Shown here piece by piece: positions 51,801 through 62,642 of a stretch of 64,000 nt of DNA. The DNA comes from Paramacrobiotus metropolitanus. Lineage: Eukaryota; Tardigrada; Eutardigrada; Parachela; Macrobiotidae. The DNA lies in the NCBI RefSeq assembly GCF_019649055.1, contig NW_026570225.1:248001-312000 (forward strand). The letters run 5' to 3'. Both the position numbers and the translations under genes were made by a program. A model generated the notes under the pieces. It was not told the origin of the DNA, ran no database searches, and saw only the letters and a program-made list of their open reading frames with translations. The first letter of the stretch is position 1, and every line of letters starts with the position of its first letter.

Positions 51801-52211
51801 CCGGGATTATGCAGGTTGCGTGAAAGTAACAAGTGTAGTTAGTATACTCTGTATATTATCGGTGCAACTGCAACCGTGACCTTATACGAGTATTTAGGCA
51901 GTTAGAGACCTACGTACGTACCACGTTTAATTGTTTAAACTGATGCCATGATGTACGCAATTTAACGACAAAAGAAATTCACAAAAAATTATAAACTGCT
52001 CTTCGGATAGGTAAAAATCTGGTTCCAAAATCGCCGCATGAAGTGGAAGCGCTCTAAAAAAGCTCACCAGGAAGCAGCAAAGGCAAAAGCATCAGGCGGA
52101 AGTACCGATCGCGACGCTCGCGCATTATCCTGTGACACCAAGGAGACACCGGTGGATTCGATCTCAGAGCCCGCTACTCCCGAGTCGGATGATTCCGAGA
52201 TGATGAACTGA
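45890..52211 (+). CDS. Mnx: Mnx/HB9 (exex) homeobox transcription factor
   Basis: Homeodomain factor; in bilaterians Mnx specifies motor neurons and gut/pancreas-related endoderm. Three exons, 45890-46367, 51279-51442 and 52011-52211; phases 1 and 0; 280 residues. Start [17 protein letters not shown]; the FRIDALL motif at the N-terminus is an Mnx hallmark. Just before the end of exon 1, [16 protein letters not shown] matches the vertebrate QLDQWLRASTAGM block. The homeodomain is about 171-230: [39 protein letters not shown], then [17 protein letters not shown] after the intron between homeodomain positions 44 and 45. The acidic C-terminus ends [12 protein letters not shown]. Intron 1 is 4.9 kb. 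No poly-Ala or poly-Gly tracts, unlike mammals. Very sure of the family. Confidence 0.96.
46368..51278 (+). other. Mnx intron 1 (4.9 kb), no nested gene seen
   Basis: Long intron with no supported exon. A frame at 47243-47548 and others are unpartnered. It contains a G/C palindrome at 46633-46655 in otherwise A/T-rich DNA. A large first intron in a developmental regulator is a usual location for enhancers (inference). Confidence 0.6.
46633..46655. repeat. G/C-rich imperfect palindrome in Mnx intron 1
   Basis: GCGGGC (46633-46638) and GCCCGC (46650-46655) flank CTCGCTTCGCTC-like inner complementarity. The arms pair over eight of ten positions. The site is isolated in A/T-rich sequence. Confidence 0.7.
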
Positions 52212-53612
52212 TTTCTATATATCCGATTGTTAACAAATTATTTTTGCGTTGCCATTTGTGGTTTACTTAAATAATGCCGACGGAAATGACAATGCCAGTT
52301 AAAGCACGCGTGCTGTCGAATAATGTCTATCAAGTAGAAGCAGCGTCGCGGCACACGATTTGCGACAACATCCGTAAATTCGGCAAACCATTTTGATGCA
52401 AAATGTAAATGCTAACTTTTCTGCGTATGTATGGTTCATTTTGATTTCGCACACATAGTGCATGGATCTAGAAATTTAATACAGTTAATACAAACGTTCA
52501 ACTCGCGTTATAAAAATTCAGTTTCGTAGGCGACTACCGTATAGTACCGATAACTATCAAAGATGAAAGAAGCTAGTAGATCTATATTATGATCGGCTGC
52601 TCCGTGGAAATTTTATAGAAAAAACAGCAAATTGAATAAAAACCGACGTGACCACTAGTCTAGCATGGTCGAAAGGGTTTTACATGCACTGTGATTTTAA
52701 AAAGATCCACTCCTACGAGTAGACCGTCGTAGAGAAGCCGGTATACCGGCAGAGTTGTAACTTCAAGGTGACTTCAAGATGTACTAGGGGCCGAAAAGGG
52801 CCACCAACGGCACAGCAGCTACAGTAGTACTCCAGAAAAAACTTGCAGCATCAACAGATTTTCACTGATCGACCATGCGCCTGTTGAGTGAACGGAAATT
52901 GTGAACTTGGTCTTGTTATACAGTGATCAGGGCTAGAACTATAAGTTAATGTACGGCTCAAGAGCCGTATAATAATATAAGTTCATAATTTTTGGTTGGT
53001 GCTACCAACTGAACAGAGCCGTGCGATTAAGCGTCCACTGACCAAGCGGTCCAAGCATACTGATTAAGGGGACGGCGGTAGCAAGTGTCTCTAGAATGAG
53101 GATTTGTTCCCCCGTGTCGCTAATGAGTGAAAACAGTTAGAAACCCGGGGTCGAGGAAATGAGATGGCGATACCAGTTCAAGCAAAGCGGATCAAAAACA
53201 TCACTGAGAAAACCCGAAATTTTTTATAACGATAATCGCGAATCCAGAATGGCTTGAAATACTGAAAAAGCTATATATCGAATGAACAGAACTGTTCTAA
53301 AGTTTACACTGATCATGCCTAGGCCTACTCGCAGTCGTATACATCTACTGAAAAGGAACGATTAACATTGTTCAGGATCAGGATGTATGGCTCGTATGTG
53401 GGCTACTTCCTGAACGGAAGTTACTGATCGACTACAGTAGATGCTTTTATTTTTCACTTATCAAATTCGGAACTATTTACTATTAACAATTACTACAATC
53501 CAATTCATTTGAAATATAGTGTAGAGTCTTTGCTAGCTGACAAGGCTACCGGGTAATCAAAACAGCTCTAAGCAGGGCGCAATCCGAGGGAAACCGAGAA
53601 ACGGCTGAAAAA
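52212..53612. other. Mnx 3' region, no gene seen
   Basis: Contains AATAAA at 52635-52640, a candidate poly(A) signal for Mnx, and a perfect 8-bp hairpin TACGGCTC-AA-GAGCCGTA at 52952-52969. No coding frame of note. Confidence 0.5.
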
Positions 53613-53684
53613 GGCGCCGATGGGGGAATCGAACCCCGGCTACGTCGTTAGATCCGCGTAGGCAGTACCACTGCACCACGGCGC
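53613..53684 (-). tRNA. tRNA-like Pol III unit, probably a tRNA pseudogene or tRNA-derived element
   Basis: Minus-strand sequence of tRNA length (72 nt). It has a textbook A-box (TGGTGCAGTGG), a perfect B-box (GGTTCGATTCC), a 6-bp G/C acceptor pairing (GCGCCG with CGGCGC) and five T residues immediately after it, a Pol III terminator. The cloverleaf is poor. The D-stem pairs only with a five-base loop. The only good anticodon-region stem (CTACG with CGTAG) closes a 12-base loop. The T-stem has one mismatch. I cannot assign an anticodon. A decayed tRNA or the head of a SINE fits best. Confidence 0.6.
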
Positions 53685-55578
53685 AATACGTTGAAATCCT
53701 TTGAAAGATTTTGTCGCTGTACGTGAGCCGCTTCTCCGCTCACACCCCCTTTGCAGCTTTCGCTACGTCCTCGTAGCGAGACTAAGCTAATACTGACCGA
53801 AACGAAAAACCGACAATTTTACAATTTACTTGGTAATTTTTCTTTACATAACTATTTCAGGATTCTGTTAAGTAAATCAATGGGAATATATACAAACATT
53901 CCTTTTGTCAGTGTTTAACTTGTACAAATATCTCACGATTTTTGAAAAATTACTTCCTTCATATGTGATTTTAGATCACAAGAGCATCTGAGAGGAAGCC
54001 GAAAATGACTCTTGTTAATATTAGCTCAGATATCATCTGTTTATTCAGCAAATAATAACTATTTTTGTACATATTCAGAGTTTTAGGTACGAGTTCTTGC
54101 GCCAGCTTTACAATGAATCCCAAAAATCACTGATCCCGAAACCGATGCGAGCCGGCCGGCACAGCACTCCATGTTTAATAAAAGCGTCTTTACATACAAG
54201 TTATACAACTATAGATACTTACCCCTGCCGCAATATTATATAGATATAACAGTGATTTCCATTAAGATACAATATTGTATAGTTTTAAAATCATTCAACC
54301 TCTGAAACTCCTACTATTAGGGCGAATAATGCATATACCAAATTTCCACCCTTCTAGTTCTTTTGAAATTTTTGATCCAGTTCTTTAGTCTGAACAAGCA
54401 GCAACTGCAGCGATTCAAATGACTATCATGACCGGAAGGAAATCAGAAAAATCCTAACTTCCGTTAACCAGATCATAATCATCCAATATAGGGTTGTTTG
54501 CAGGCGTTTATTTGTTGTTTAGGTAAAGTGCTCGCCTGATTCGAATTAAAACTGTTATATTAGCGTGCTTTATGATCCTACGATTATTTTTCTTTACTCA
54601 ACCAGCAAGTTTTCTTATAATCACTGATGAAACGCAGATCTAGAAACTAGAACTGATAATGAGGACGCCAAGCGGCAGTGAAACACCATGGCCAAATAGC
54701 GATAGAAACAAGAATATTATTATTGCACTCTATTACGTAAGTACGATATGCGGGCGTTTGTGCGTATTCTTCAAGTGCTATCACAACTATGCAGTCGTTA
54801 AAGCTGAATTAACTTTCCATAAACTGTAACGAGCATATATAAATATGTATGTAGTAAAAACAGGAAAAAATAAAAATTTACATAAATAATAAAGTAACTT
54901 ACATAAATATGTAGTGAAAACATGAAAACACAAAAACTTACATATCGTGCACAGTGCGCATGAACTGGTATTTAATTTTGTGCTGTAAAATACTCGTATT
55001 TACCTATATATGGAACCGGCCCGAAGATAGGCCTGCTAATTATAAAAGTTATTAATTTGATTAACTACTTTTAATCAATTTCATTAATTCTGAGGGCTTC
55101 ATTAAATGTTTTTTCATCACTTACTGTCCGTGCACAAATGGACTGTTGTACGGTACAAGTACTTCTACTGTATGCATGTAATGTAGTAACAAGTGCTACA
55201 ACAAATCGATAAAAAACGATGCCGGTAAGGCTGGTGCGCTGACTGACTGGGATAGTCACGGATGATGCACTGCTTGTGTGTGTCACATTAAATCTCGAAT
55301 GTTTTTGTATAAGAGATGCGCACATATTGAAGGTATACATAGCGTCTACCTTGACAGATCACAGATGTGATGGTAAATGTTTCAAAAAGATATGTCTATT
55401 CATGGTAGTAATCACTGCTAGCCCTCTACTTTTTGTCTGCAGCATGAGAAATGAAGTCTTTGGTGTACGTACAAGGGTTCTTCGGCGGCTTTTCGTAATT
55501 TTAGACGTCTGAACTTACGTTAGCGGCCGTGCAATCAGTTTGGGTTATGCTTAATTAACGTCAACTAAAGTATTTAAG
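53685..55578. other. intergenic, no gene seen
   Basis: A/T-rich DNA with the degenerate repeat at 54839-54945. A minus-strand frame at 55071-55340 overlaps a plus-strand frame and has no family features. Confidence 0.5.
54839..54945. repeat. degenerate tandem duplication, roughly 45-60-nt unit
   Basis: Two copies of an A-rich block beginning ATAAATATGTA and ending in ACTTACATA or ATTTACATAA are adjacent, with small indels between them. Confidence 0.7.
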
Positions 55579-56321
55579 ATGATTAGGCCGCAGTTAGCTG
55601 TAATAAATATTGGACTATCTCTAGTCACAATTGGAATCGAAGTAATCGGTAAGCAAAATTGTTCTATATTACAGAACAGAACAATCTGTATGGTGATTTC
55701 AAAAATTGAAAGCGTGCGAGTTGTGCTTAACGGAATGCATTGTATATCGAAGGGAAGAGAGAATAATTATTTGTCTTTTATAATTGTAAAATATGGCATA
55801 TTACTGCCTGAAAGTAGTAGATTCTTTGTGAAATCTTTAGCAATAATTGTTGTGCATTTACGAATTTAATTAGATAATGACAATTGCTAGCTGATTTTAT
55901 TGCAGTTCTCATAATTTATTTCACGTTTATCGGACTGGAGATTTTGGGCATCTTAGCATGTATCGCCATAATCCTCAGCAACATTGTGGGCATCATGACC
56001 TACAAGGAGGACTTCCCGTTGGACACGCGCAAGAATATCTTTACAGTGGATTATGTCATGCTGATTATCACCATCCTCATCGAATTTGGTATGCTGACCG
56101 GCTCGCTGTTGGCCACCACCGTGTATATTCTTGTCTTTGCATTCCTCGGCACCATTCCCTTTGTGGAAGTGATTGTGCAGTTTTTCGGTATTAGCATTAT
56201 TCCTTTTGTTGCCATCATTGTCATGAAGGCAGTGGCGTCGCTTTTGTATTTGATTATCTTTATCATCTCTATAATCTCGGCGATAGTAAACCGGCGGCAT
56301 AATCACCGAACCGAGGTATAA
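55579..56321 (+). CDS. CD20/MS4A-like four-transmembrane protein C (minimal form)
   Basis: Exons 55579-55648 and 55906-56321, donor G/GTAAGC, acceptor TATTGCAG/TT, phase 1 at the end of TM1 as in the other paralogues; 161 residues. Exon 1 gives only MIRPQLAVINIGLSLVTIG, so the cytosolic leader is nearly absent. Exon 2 is almost wholly hydrophobic: TM2 FIGLEILGILACIAIILSNI, a short acidic loop (YKEDFPLDTRKN), TM3 VMLIITILIEFGMLTGSLLA, further hydrophobic stretches to SLLYLIIFIISIISAIV, then a basic tail NRRHNHRTEV. An upstream coding exon cannot be excluded. Function unknown. Confidence 0.75.
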
Positions 56322-57461
56322 GGAACTCGAAAAATGGGATCGATACCCAGTGTTTACGTCTGCGTCTGCGGCGCACGTTTTTCCGCAGCAGACTGCATTT
56401 GTTTAGAATTGCAAATTGACTCGGTATAATATACAGTACTACTTTTCAAACTTACGGATGCTCTAAGTGATCTCTGCTTCCAGTGGATGTAAAAAATAAT
56501 AAAATACTGGCGCATTTTTAATATTCGCCTTTTTCTCTCAAAATTCACTTTGTACTTAAGTTATAACTATTGCGGCTGTACACTACGTTATATGATCGAA
56601 CCTAGTTCTGAAACATCTACTAGATGTATTCTGGAACAAGTCGTTCAAAAATTCTACCATATGCTATTAGTACTGGCATTACTGCGATTGTAAGACTAAA
56701 CCAGTGTAGCGACTACGGGCATATGTTTTCGTGCAATCGGTTACTTTTAAAATTCTTCCGATGATACGGCACCAACTCGTTGTGCATGTGCATGACGTTA
56801 TTTATCTCTCTATTCTAGTACTGGCTCTCTGTACTAGTAAATTCCCATGAACAAATTAAGCCGCGCAGAATGCAAATTCATTGTGTATTGTTCATTAATT
56901 GTTACAAATGTATGCGAAGTAATATCTTTGCAAATTTACATTGTAATAATATTATTGTTATAAGGTAAAGTAATGGTAACATAATCAAATACGTATGCGT
57001 ACGGTACTGTCAGCAGCTTTAGCTTTACAGATAGAATTTGGTAATACAGTTTCCATTGATCTATCGTAAGTAATTCTCACAGTTTAACGTCCATATTGTG
57101 ACAAGAAGCTAATCGGTTATAAAGCACCCGTATTAAAGCAAATTAATTCGCTCGTATAGACATCGATTCGAAAATTAATGTATCAAATAAATTTATTGTC
57201 AAATTTTTATGTAATTTTATTTGTTAGTAGCAATGACCTGTTGCATCCGACATGCCAAATAAAAAGATATGGACCAAAGCTAACATTATAGTTGACTGAG
57301 AAAATAAAGTAGAAAGAAAACAAATTTGATAAGTCGACGTACACCTACAACAATCCTTCATAAAACATCGTTTACATCGCACTGTTACGGCCTACAAACG
57401 CACAGACGATTTGTACCATACGCACAGGAAATTTACGAGCGGAAATGATTCACAAGGCAAT
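56322..57461. other. convergent intergenic region between four-span genes C and D
   Basis: No gene. AATAAA at 56498-56503 suits the plus-strand gene C, and TTTATT around 57192 (AATAAA on the minus strand) suits gene D. Confidence 0.5.
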
Positions 57462-59110
57462 CTACACCTTTTGCTGAACAACGCGCTGCCGGTCCGGATA
57501 CACAGTCATAATCATCTGGCGTTCTTTGCGCTGTGCACAACAATTCCAGCAACTGAAGCCGGTGGCAATAATGGCCAGCATAAACAGTATGAAGTATAAG
57601 GTCATCACCGTCGCTTCCAGACCGATCATCTCGCGCCATACCTGTGGATTATTTCCATACCGTCCCGATGACAGATAGTAGTTGGGACTCAGCCAGTTGT
57701 TAAAGAAGGGATTTGTGGGGAGGAAATTAAAGGATGTATTGTTCAAAGTGCCGCCGTTGCGGTAGTTATAATACCAAGTAAGGACAATGGCCAGCATGGC
57801 GGCCGATGCGCAGAACATGATGAAGGCCTTGAGGGCGCAGAACAGGGAGAAAACTACGGCAATGAGGAAACAGCACCTTCCCATGCCTTTCGTCGAATTC
57901 GACCGACTGGCGGCCAGGGTGATGAGGCCGGTGATAAATGTAAAACATCCGACGTAGATACCGACCTGTAATAACAATGGTTCTTACATTTTTCTTCGTG
58001 TTTTATTAGTCCGAACCAAAATAGACACGGATCTAGTTTGATCTAGAAAAAAACTTACAGCGCTCTTTTCCAGAAAGTAATCGAGCCCGACGCCTATAAC
58101 AAATAATACAGTTAGCGGTTTGTCGTATAGTAGGTGTCGTTCATGTAACCTTTTAATTACAAACTCACAATACGCCATTCTGAACAAGATTCTACGATAA
58201 TTAGCATGTGAATAACTACGAGTAGTTCTCAAATCAGTAATCCCTATACACTATCTGATTCAATTTTTTCACAAAGTACAGCGTCGCTCCTGCAGTTCTT
58301 TACACGAAGTCTGAATCGTACTCGTATCGTAAGTCGCACTCTAGGAACTCGCATTCTACTGCATCCTGAAAGACTTGTTCGTATTATAATTTAACTCATA
58401 AGTCATAGCGAAATATAATATACTGAGTTTAAAGTGCATACAGATGTTTGATAAACTGCTGTCTTGTATTGTACAGACTACAGACTATGGCTCAGTACGA
58501 GTACTTATTCTAAACCCTGAAATAACAAAGCCACTTTACCGCGCGTTTTCGAGAACTCTGAAAGAATGGTGAAATCTAGCTTTATAATATTATTATGTCG
58601 ACGTAGCTTAAAATTAGCTTTTCATATACTAGTACCTCAAAACAATTACCCAAAAACTTTTAAATTGTGCAAACGGTCATTAACTATAATTATCTACGTT
58701 ATTCATAAATATAGAACAAAACAATTCATAGTAATACAGTCGCACGTTGAAACTAACCCTGGCTCTTGCCCTTTACAGACTGAATAAACACATCAACCAC
58801 ACAGGTTAGATGCGTATATCGATTTATAAATTATTGATATCTGTAATTGAATTTTTAACTTAAATCTAGTGCCACGGGCAAGAAAAAACTTACATGCCGC
58901 TTCCAAAGCAATAATACATAATCCCAGCAATACTTCCAGTACGCCCAATGCTGCTAGACATTTGTGCCCTTTAACCGGCGAATAATCCGATTCGGATACA
59001 ACAGTAACCGGCACAACTTCCCGTACACCGGCACCGTGATGGTACACGGTGGTTTCCACTTCGTGGTTGTTTTTCGACATATTTTTATGCGACTTTTCTT
59101 TTCTCGCCAT
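57462..59110 (-). CDS. CD20/MS4A-like four-transmembrane protein D
   Basis: Exons (minus strand) 58894-59110, 58059-58093 (a 35-nt micro-exon) and 57462-57965; phases 1 and 0; 251 residues. The start ATG is at 59110 (MARKEKSHKN). The leader is about 50 residues, hydrophilic. TM1 is CLAALGVLEVLLGLCIIALE with the shared phase-1 intron. TM2 is VGIYVGCFTFITGLITLAAS, split from TM1 by the extra intron. TM3 is FLIAVVFSLFCALKAFIMFC. A large Asn/Tyr-rich extracellular loop has sequons (NNTS), TM4 is VMTLYFILFMLAIIATGF, and CWNCC lies in the tail like CCNVC of protein B. Convergent to gene C. Same family inference as for protein A. Confidence 0.84.
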
Positions 59111-60594
59111 AACATCCACTAATGCCACGATTTCTTTATTGACAACACACTCTGTTCGAGAAGAATTCTAATCTGCCTAAGTTTTGGCGTTTTCTTTATA
59201 AAAACGCTGATCCAGCATCACCTAAGTTTCTAATACATCTCTGCGTCGAACGAGAAAGAAATCATATTCTAGCTGGGCACAACCGAATGGTACTTTACCA
59301 GTGGTTAGTCAGCATAATATTGGTTTTTGATTGGTGTTTTAGAGCCCGAATACACCTAAGGTAAGTCATTTATAGTTATCCTGTGTCAACATTTGCATGT
59401 TTCCGGCAACGTTAAATGTGCATGCAGGCAGAACGCTAGTGTATACGGTTGTATGACAACAAACAAATCACATGCACATGTTCACCGAATATTTGTGCAC
59501 ACTGGGGAGGGAAAACATGTTGGGCTTGTAACTTTATGGGAAGTTGTTTACATGCCAGTTTGCACCTGCACTGTGTGTGAATTATGAGCATGGAAAATGT
59601 CCAGCAAAATCAGCAGATTTGAAGTGTGCAAAACTGGATACGAGTACGATACTTAATACATAATCGACGTAATTAACATTGCAAAATGTTGTATATCCTC
59701 GGAAATCGTGTAAATACGTATGTACCGCACAATACATTGTACGTTTACGTATTCACTATTGTATGTGCGCATTATTCTGTGCTGAAATGATTTAAGTACT
59801 CCATTACACTAGTCTTACAGTAAGTAATCCTATTACGTAATTCATGCTTGTACGCATTTTGTGCAAACGATTTCGCAAATTTTGGGGTAAACGTTTCTGA
59901 CCGTTGCACACGGTTGTCGTAAACCGAATTACCCACCCACATTTTACCTGACCGTGACGTGATTTTTTTCATTCTGTAGAATCTGATCTTGGATGAGTCG
60001 CTAACCCGAGTAAAACAGCTTGGCGGAAATACGTAAGACCTGCGTTGCGCCACCATTACGTATACGTAAGCGAGCGCGCACGCATTTGGCTAAGGCCTGA
60101 ACAGTGTATTTTGTACGGTGGCTTCAGCGCCGCAGCGTGACCGCTGATCAGCGTAACGTACAGCTGTGCGCCAGCTAAAAGCAGCCAAGTCGGAATTTAT
60201 CTTTATTCTGTCATCGTTTTTTCGGGTTTTTGACCCAATTTCCAAAACAATAAAATTAACGAATTTCATTATTTGTCTCTTCTGGATGATTTGTTTCTTG
60301 CATGCTGCGCATCCGAAAAATTAAAAAAGGTAAGTGGTAGCTCGCGGATGCTTGACGGCTAACCATAACTCGGTATTCTGATCTCAACAGCGTATCATAT
60401 TTTCAACTTTGCAAGCGTTACTCGCCAGTCGCCACAACTTTGCGTGCCCGCATTTGAAGTGTTTCTCGGTTTCTGCTTTGTACAGTTTTCTTCTTTCTGA
60501 GTTCTACTGAAAATTTTAAACTTGTTAGTTGTAAAGTCTGTTTAGGCTGCTGAGATTTTTACATATCGCTCTGTGTAGCACGTTATTTTTGCAG
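59111..60594. other. intergenic, or 5' region of the next gene
   Basis: No confident exon. ATGCTGCGCATCCG at 60302 followed by AAAG/GTAAGT is a possible first exon of the gene at 60595. A 94-codon minus-strand ATG frame (59772-60056) is basic and unrecognised. Confidence 0.4.
60004..60022 (+). repeat. 19-nt repeat, left copy of an inverted pair
   Basis: ACCCGAGTAAAACAGCTTG here is the exact reverse complement of 63102-63120. Flanks on either side do not match. Confidence 0.85.
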
Positions 60595-61832
60595 GAAAGA
60601 TGGCTTTTCGCGCACGAAGATCAAGAGACCAATCGCGAAAGTTGCTGAGGAAAACAGCAAGCAGGAGTTCTTGGCGAAACTGCTACAAATTCTGCAATCA
60701 ACAGTTCCTCTATCCGGACACTGGAAAACCAAAGGTAGATTCATTTTTATTGGTGTCTTGCTTTGATCTGATATCAAAAGTGGAAAATAGAAAGGCACGC
60801 ATCACGATTTTTAGCCAGCAATCTTACTGAAGTGCGAGTTCGCTGAGACATTTAACTAAGTATTTCTCTGTTACTGCTAGCTGCTTTTATGCTTATCGTA
60901 CAGGGTTTATTGGAAATAAATCCAGATTATCTTAAACCTTACTCACTTTGTTGTTTTCTCAAACCAAAATCATTTGTGATTATTTGAACTGTGATCAACG
61001 GGGTGGTTTTAACTAGCATAGTCTGTTCTTATTTGGTTTGAGAAGGATTTTGCAAAGTTCTTCTTCTCGATCTTCCATCATAAAAGGTGCATCATAAAAG
61101 GTACATGGTATTTGGTACTGCCAATGTACAGTACCTGCGATGCTGCATGAGTAGTGTCTCATTGAGAACTTGAATATGCGCATTCAACGTATTTGCCGTT
61201 TACGCGACGCTGCGTTTTACATTTTCACTGTAGATGAAGCCTCAGCGCAATTGCAAGCATCGGGATTAAGGAATCTTCTTAACAAAAACGGTAACGCAAT
61301 GTTTGCAATGCGTGGTGGCTGCAAACATAAACGTATCACCTGCGATGACCAAAATTTATGAAATATTTTCTGTTACAGGTTTCAACACATTGCTCGAACA
61401 AGCAAACATTTTGATGCAGCATTCTCTGGGGGAAAAACACTCCAGCTGGCGAATGCGCGCGCTGCTGTCGGAAGTAAGTTAAGCAACTTGTGATTACGCT
61501 AGCTTGTTTGTAACGCATTTACGCAAGCACTTTACGCATTACGATGCAGAAAGCTTCATTTACAGGTCCACCGTATACGGCGATACGCAGACTTATTGAG
61601 GACGAAGATAACAGCCAAAGCGGTACGTAAATTACTATCTTGCTTTATGATTTTTTAAATCTCTCCATTTGTACACTTTTTGCATCTGGAACAGCTAATA
61701 ATATTGTCATAAGTGGAGTTAAAAAACGGTGAAATAGCTGTGATTGGAAAACTTGTTGACGCTCTTTTGTAGGAACAGTTTCAAACAATTATTACGGGAC
61801 TAAAATGCTACAAAACGGCGCACACGCACTAA
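60595..61832 (+). CDS. unrecognised helical protein, 3' exons (partial model, gene X)
   Basis: Exons 60595-60734, 61379-61473, 61566-61622 and 61773-61832 (acceptors TTTGCAG, TTACAG, TTACAG, TTGTAG; donors GTAGAT, GTAAGT, GTACGT), with phases agreeing from exon to exon. About 117 residues, 5' end unknown. Residues include KIKRPIAKVAEENSKQEFLA, LLQILQSTVPLSGHWKTKGF, EQANILMQHSLGEKHSSWRM, VHRIRRYADLLRTKITAKA. It is helical and basic, with no TM and no family I can name. An acceptor at 60599/60600 would join in phase to the possible exon at 60302. The ATG at 60600 opens a different, Arg-rich frame that fails in the next exon, so I reject that start. It may belong with the exons at 61936-62642. 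Confidence 0.45.
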
Positions 61833-61935
61833 CAGCTTTCTATACGTGAACAATAATTCTAATTGTGCATTTCCAAGCTAACATCCCTTATTTGCGCATA
61901 CGCGTTGTTAAAGCTACTTCGCGCGTGCTTTTCAG

Positions 61936-62642
61936 GTGTAAATTTCCCACTGCGGCTTTTGGTCGAAACCGTAAATGGTATGAATGCATATGTAAATCAT
62001 ATTTCGTTTTTAAAAATTTAAGCATTGCACTTTTTGATTATTGAGTATATATTAAACTGTATATTAAGTTTTTTGATTATTTTATAACGTCAACCATAAA
62101 GTTTATTAATTTGCCATAGTGAATTAGAAGGCCGAAAAACGCTTTGACGCGGAGAAATCTCAGGGCCTGCATGCGTAACACGCTGAACAAGTTTTACAGT
62201 TTTTTGAAACCTAAATGCCATTGTATTTTTCTAGGAAGATACAGAGCCACGCCGGATACGGTACACGCTTTAGCCAGCTGCCGTACGTACGCTTGTTTAT
62301 TCACTTCAGTAAATACTTTTACCACGAACACTTTTACAGATGTAATCCACGATCTAAATGAATCTGAACTGGATAAATGATGGAGTAAGTCCCTAAAGTG
62401 AGTGAACCTTTTCACTCATAACGGTCTATGCTTCGGCGGATTTGCAGTAACAGTATTTTATTGTAGCTTATATAGAAGCACAATGGACACCGCTACCGGA
62501 TAGCTTGCGGACACGCAGATCCAAAAACCAGAAGGAAAATTCCGTGCGGATCAAGCAGCCTAAAAAATTGCGCACACGCGGAATGTCGTCGACTTCGACC
62601 ATGAGCCGCAGCCGGCATTATTGCCAATATTTTTTTTTGTAA
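61936..62642 (+). CDS. unrecognised basic protein, 3' exons (partial model, gene Y)
   Basis: Exons 61936-61970, 62235-62282 and 62467-62642 join in phase (2-1-1), with acceptors TTTTCAG, TTTCTAG, TTGTAG and donors GTAAAT, GTACGT. About 86 residues, no start found. The sequence reads CKFPTAAFGRNR, TPDTVHALASCPYIEAQWTP, LPDSLRTRRSKNQKENSVRI, then a Lys/Arg/Ser-rich tail to RHYCQYFFL. The basic tail would suit a nuclear or nucleic-acid-binding protein (inference). It begins 103 bp after the stop of gene X. A missing exon with phases 0 to 2 would make them one gene. Confidence 0.4.

Noticed and set aside
59772-60056. 94-codon minus-strand ATG frame
   Set aside because: Longest unexplained frame in its region and basic, but no motif or splice partner; kept only as a doubt, not as a gene.
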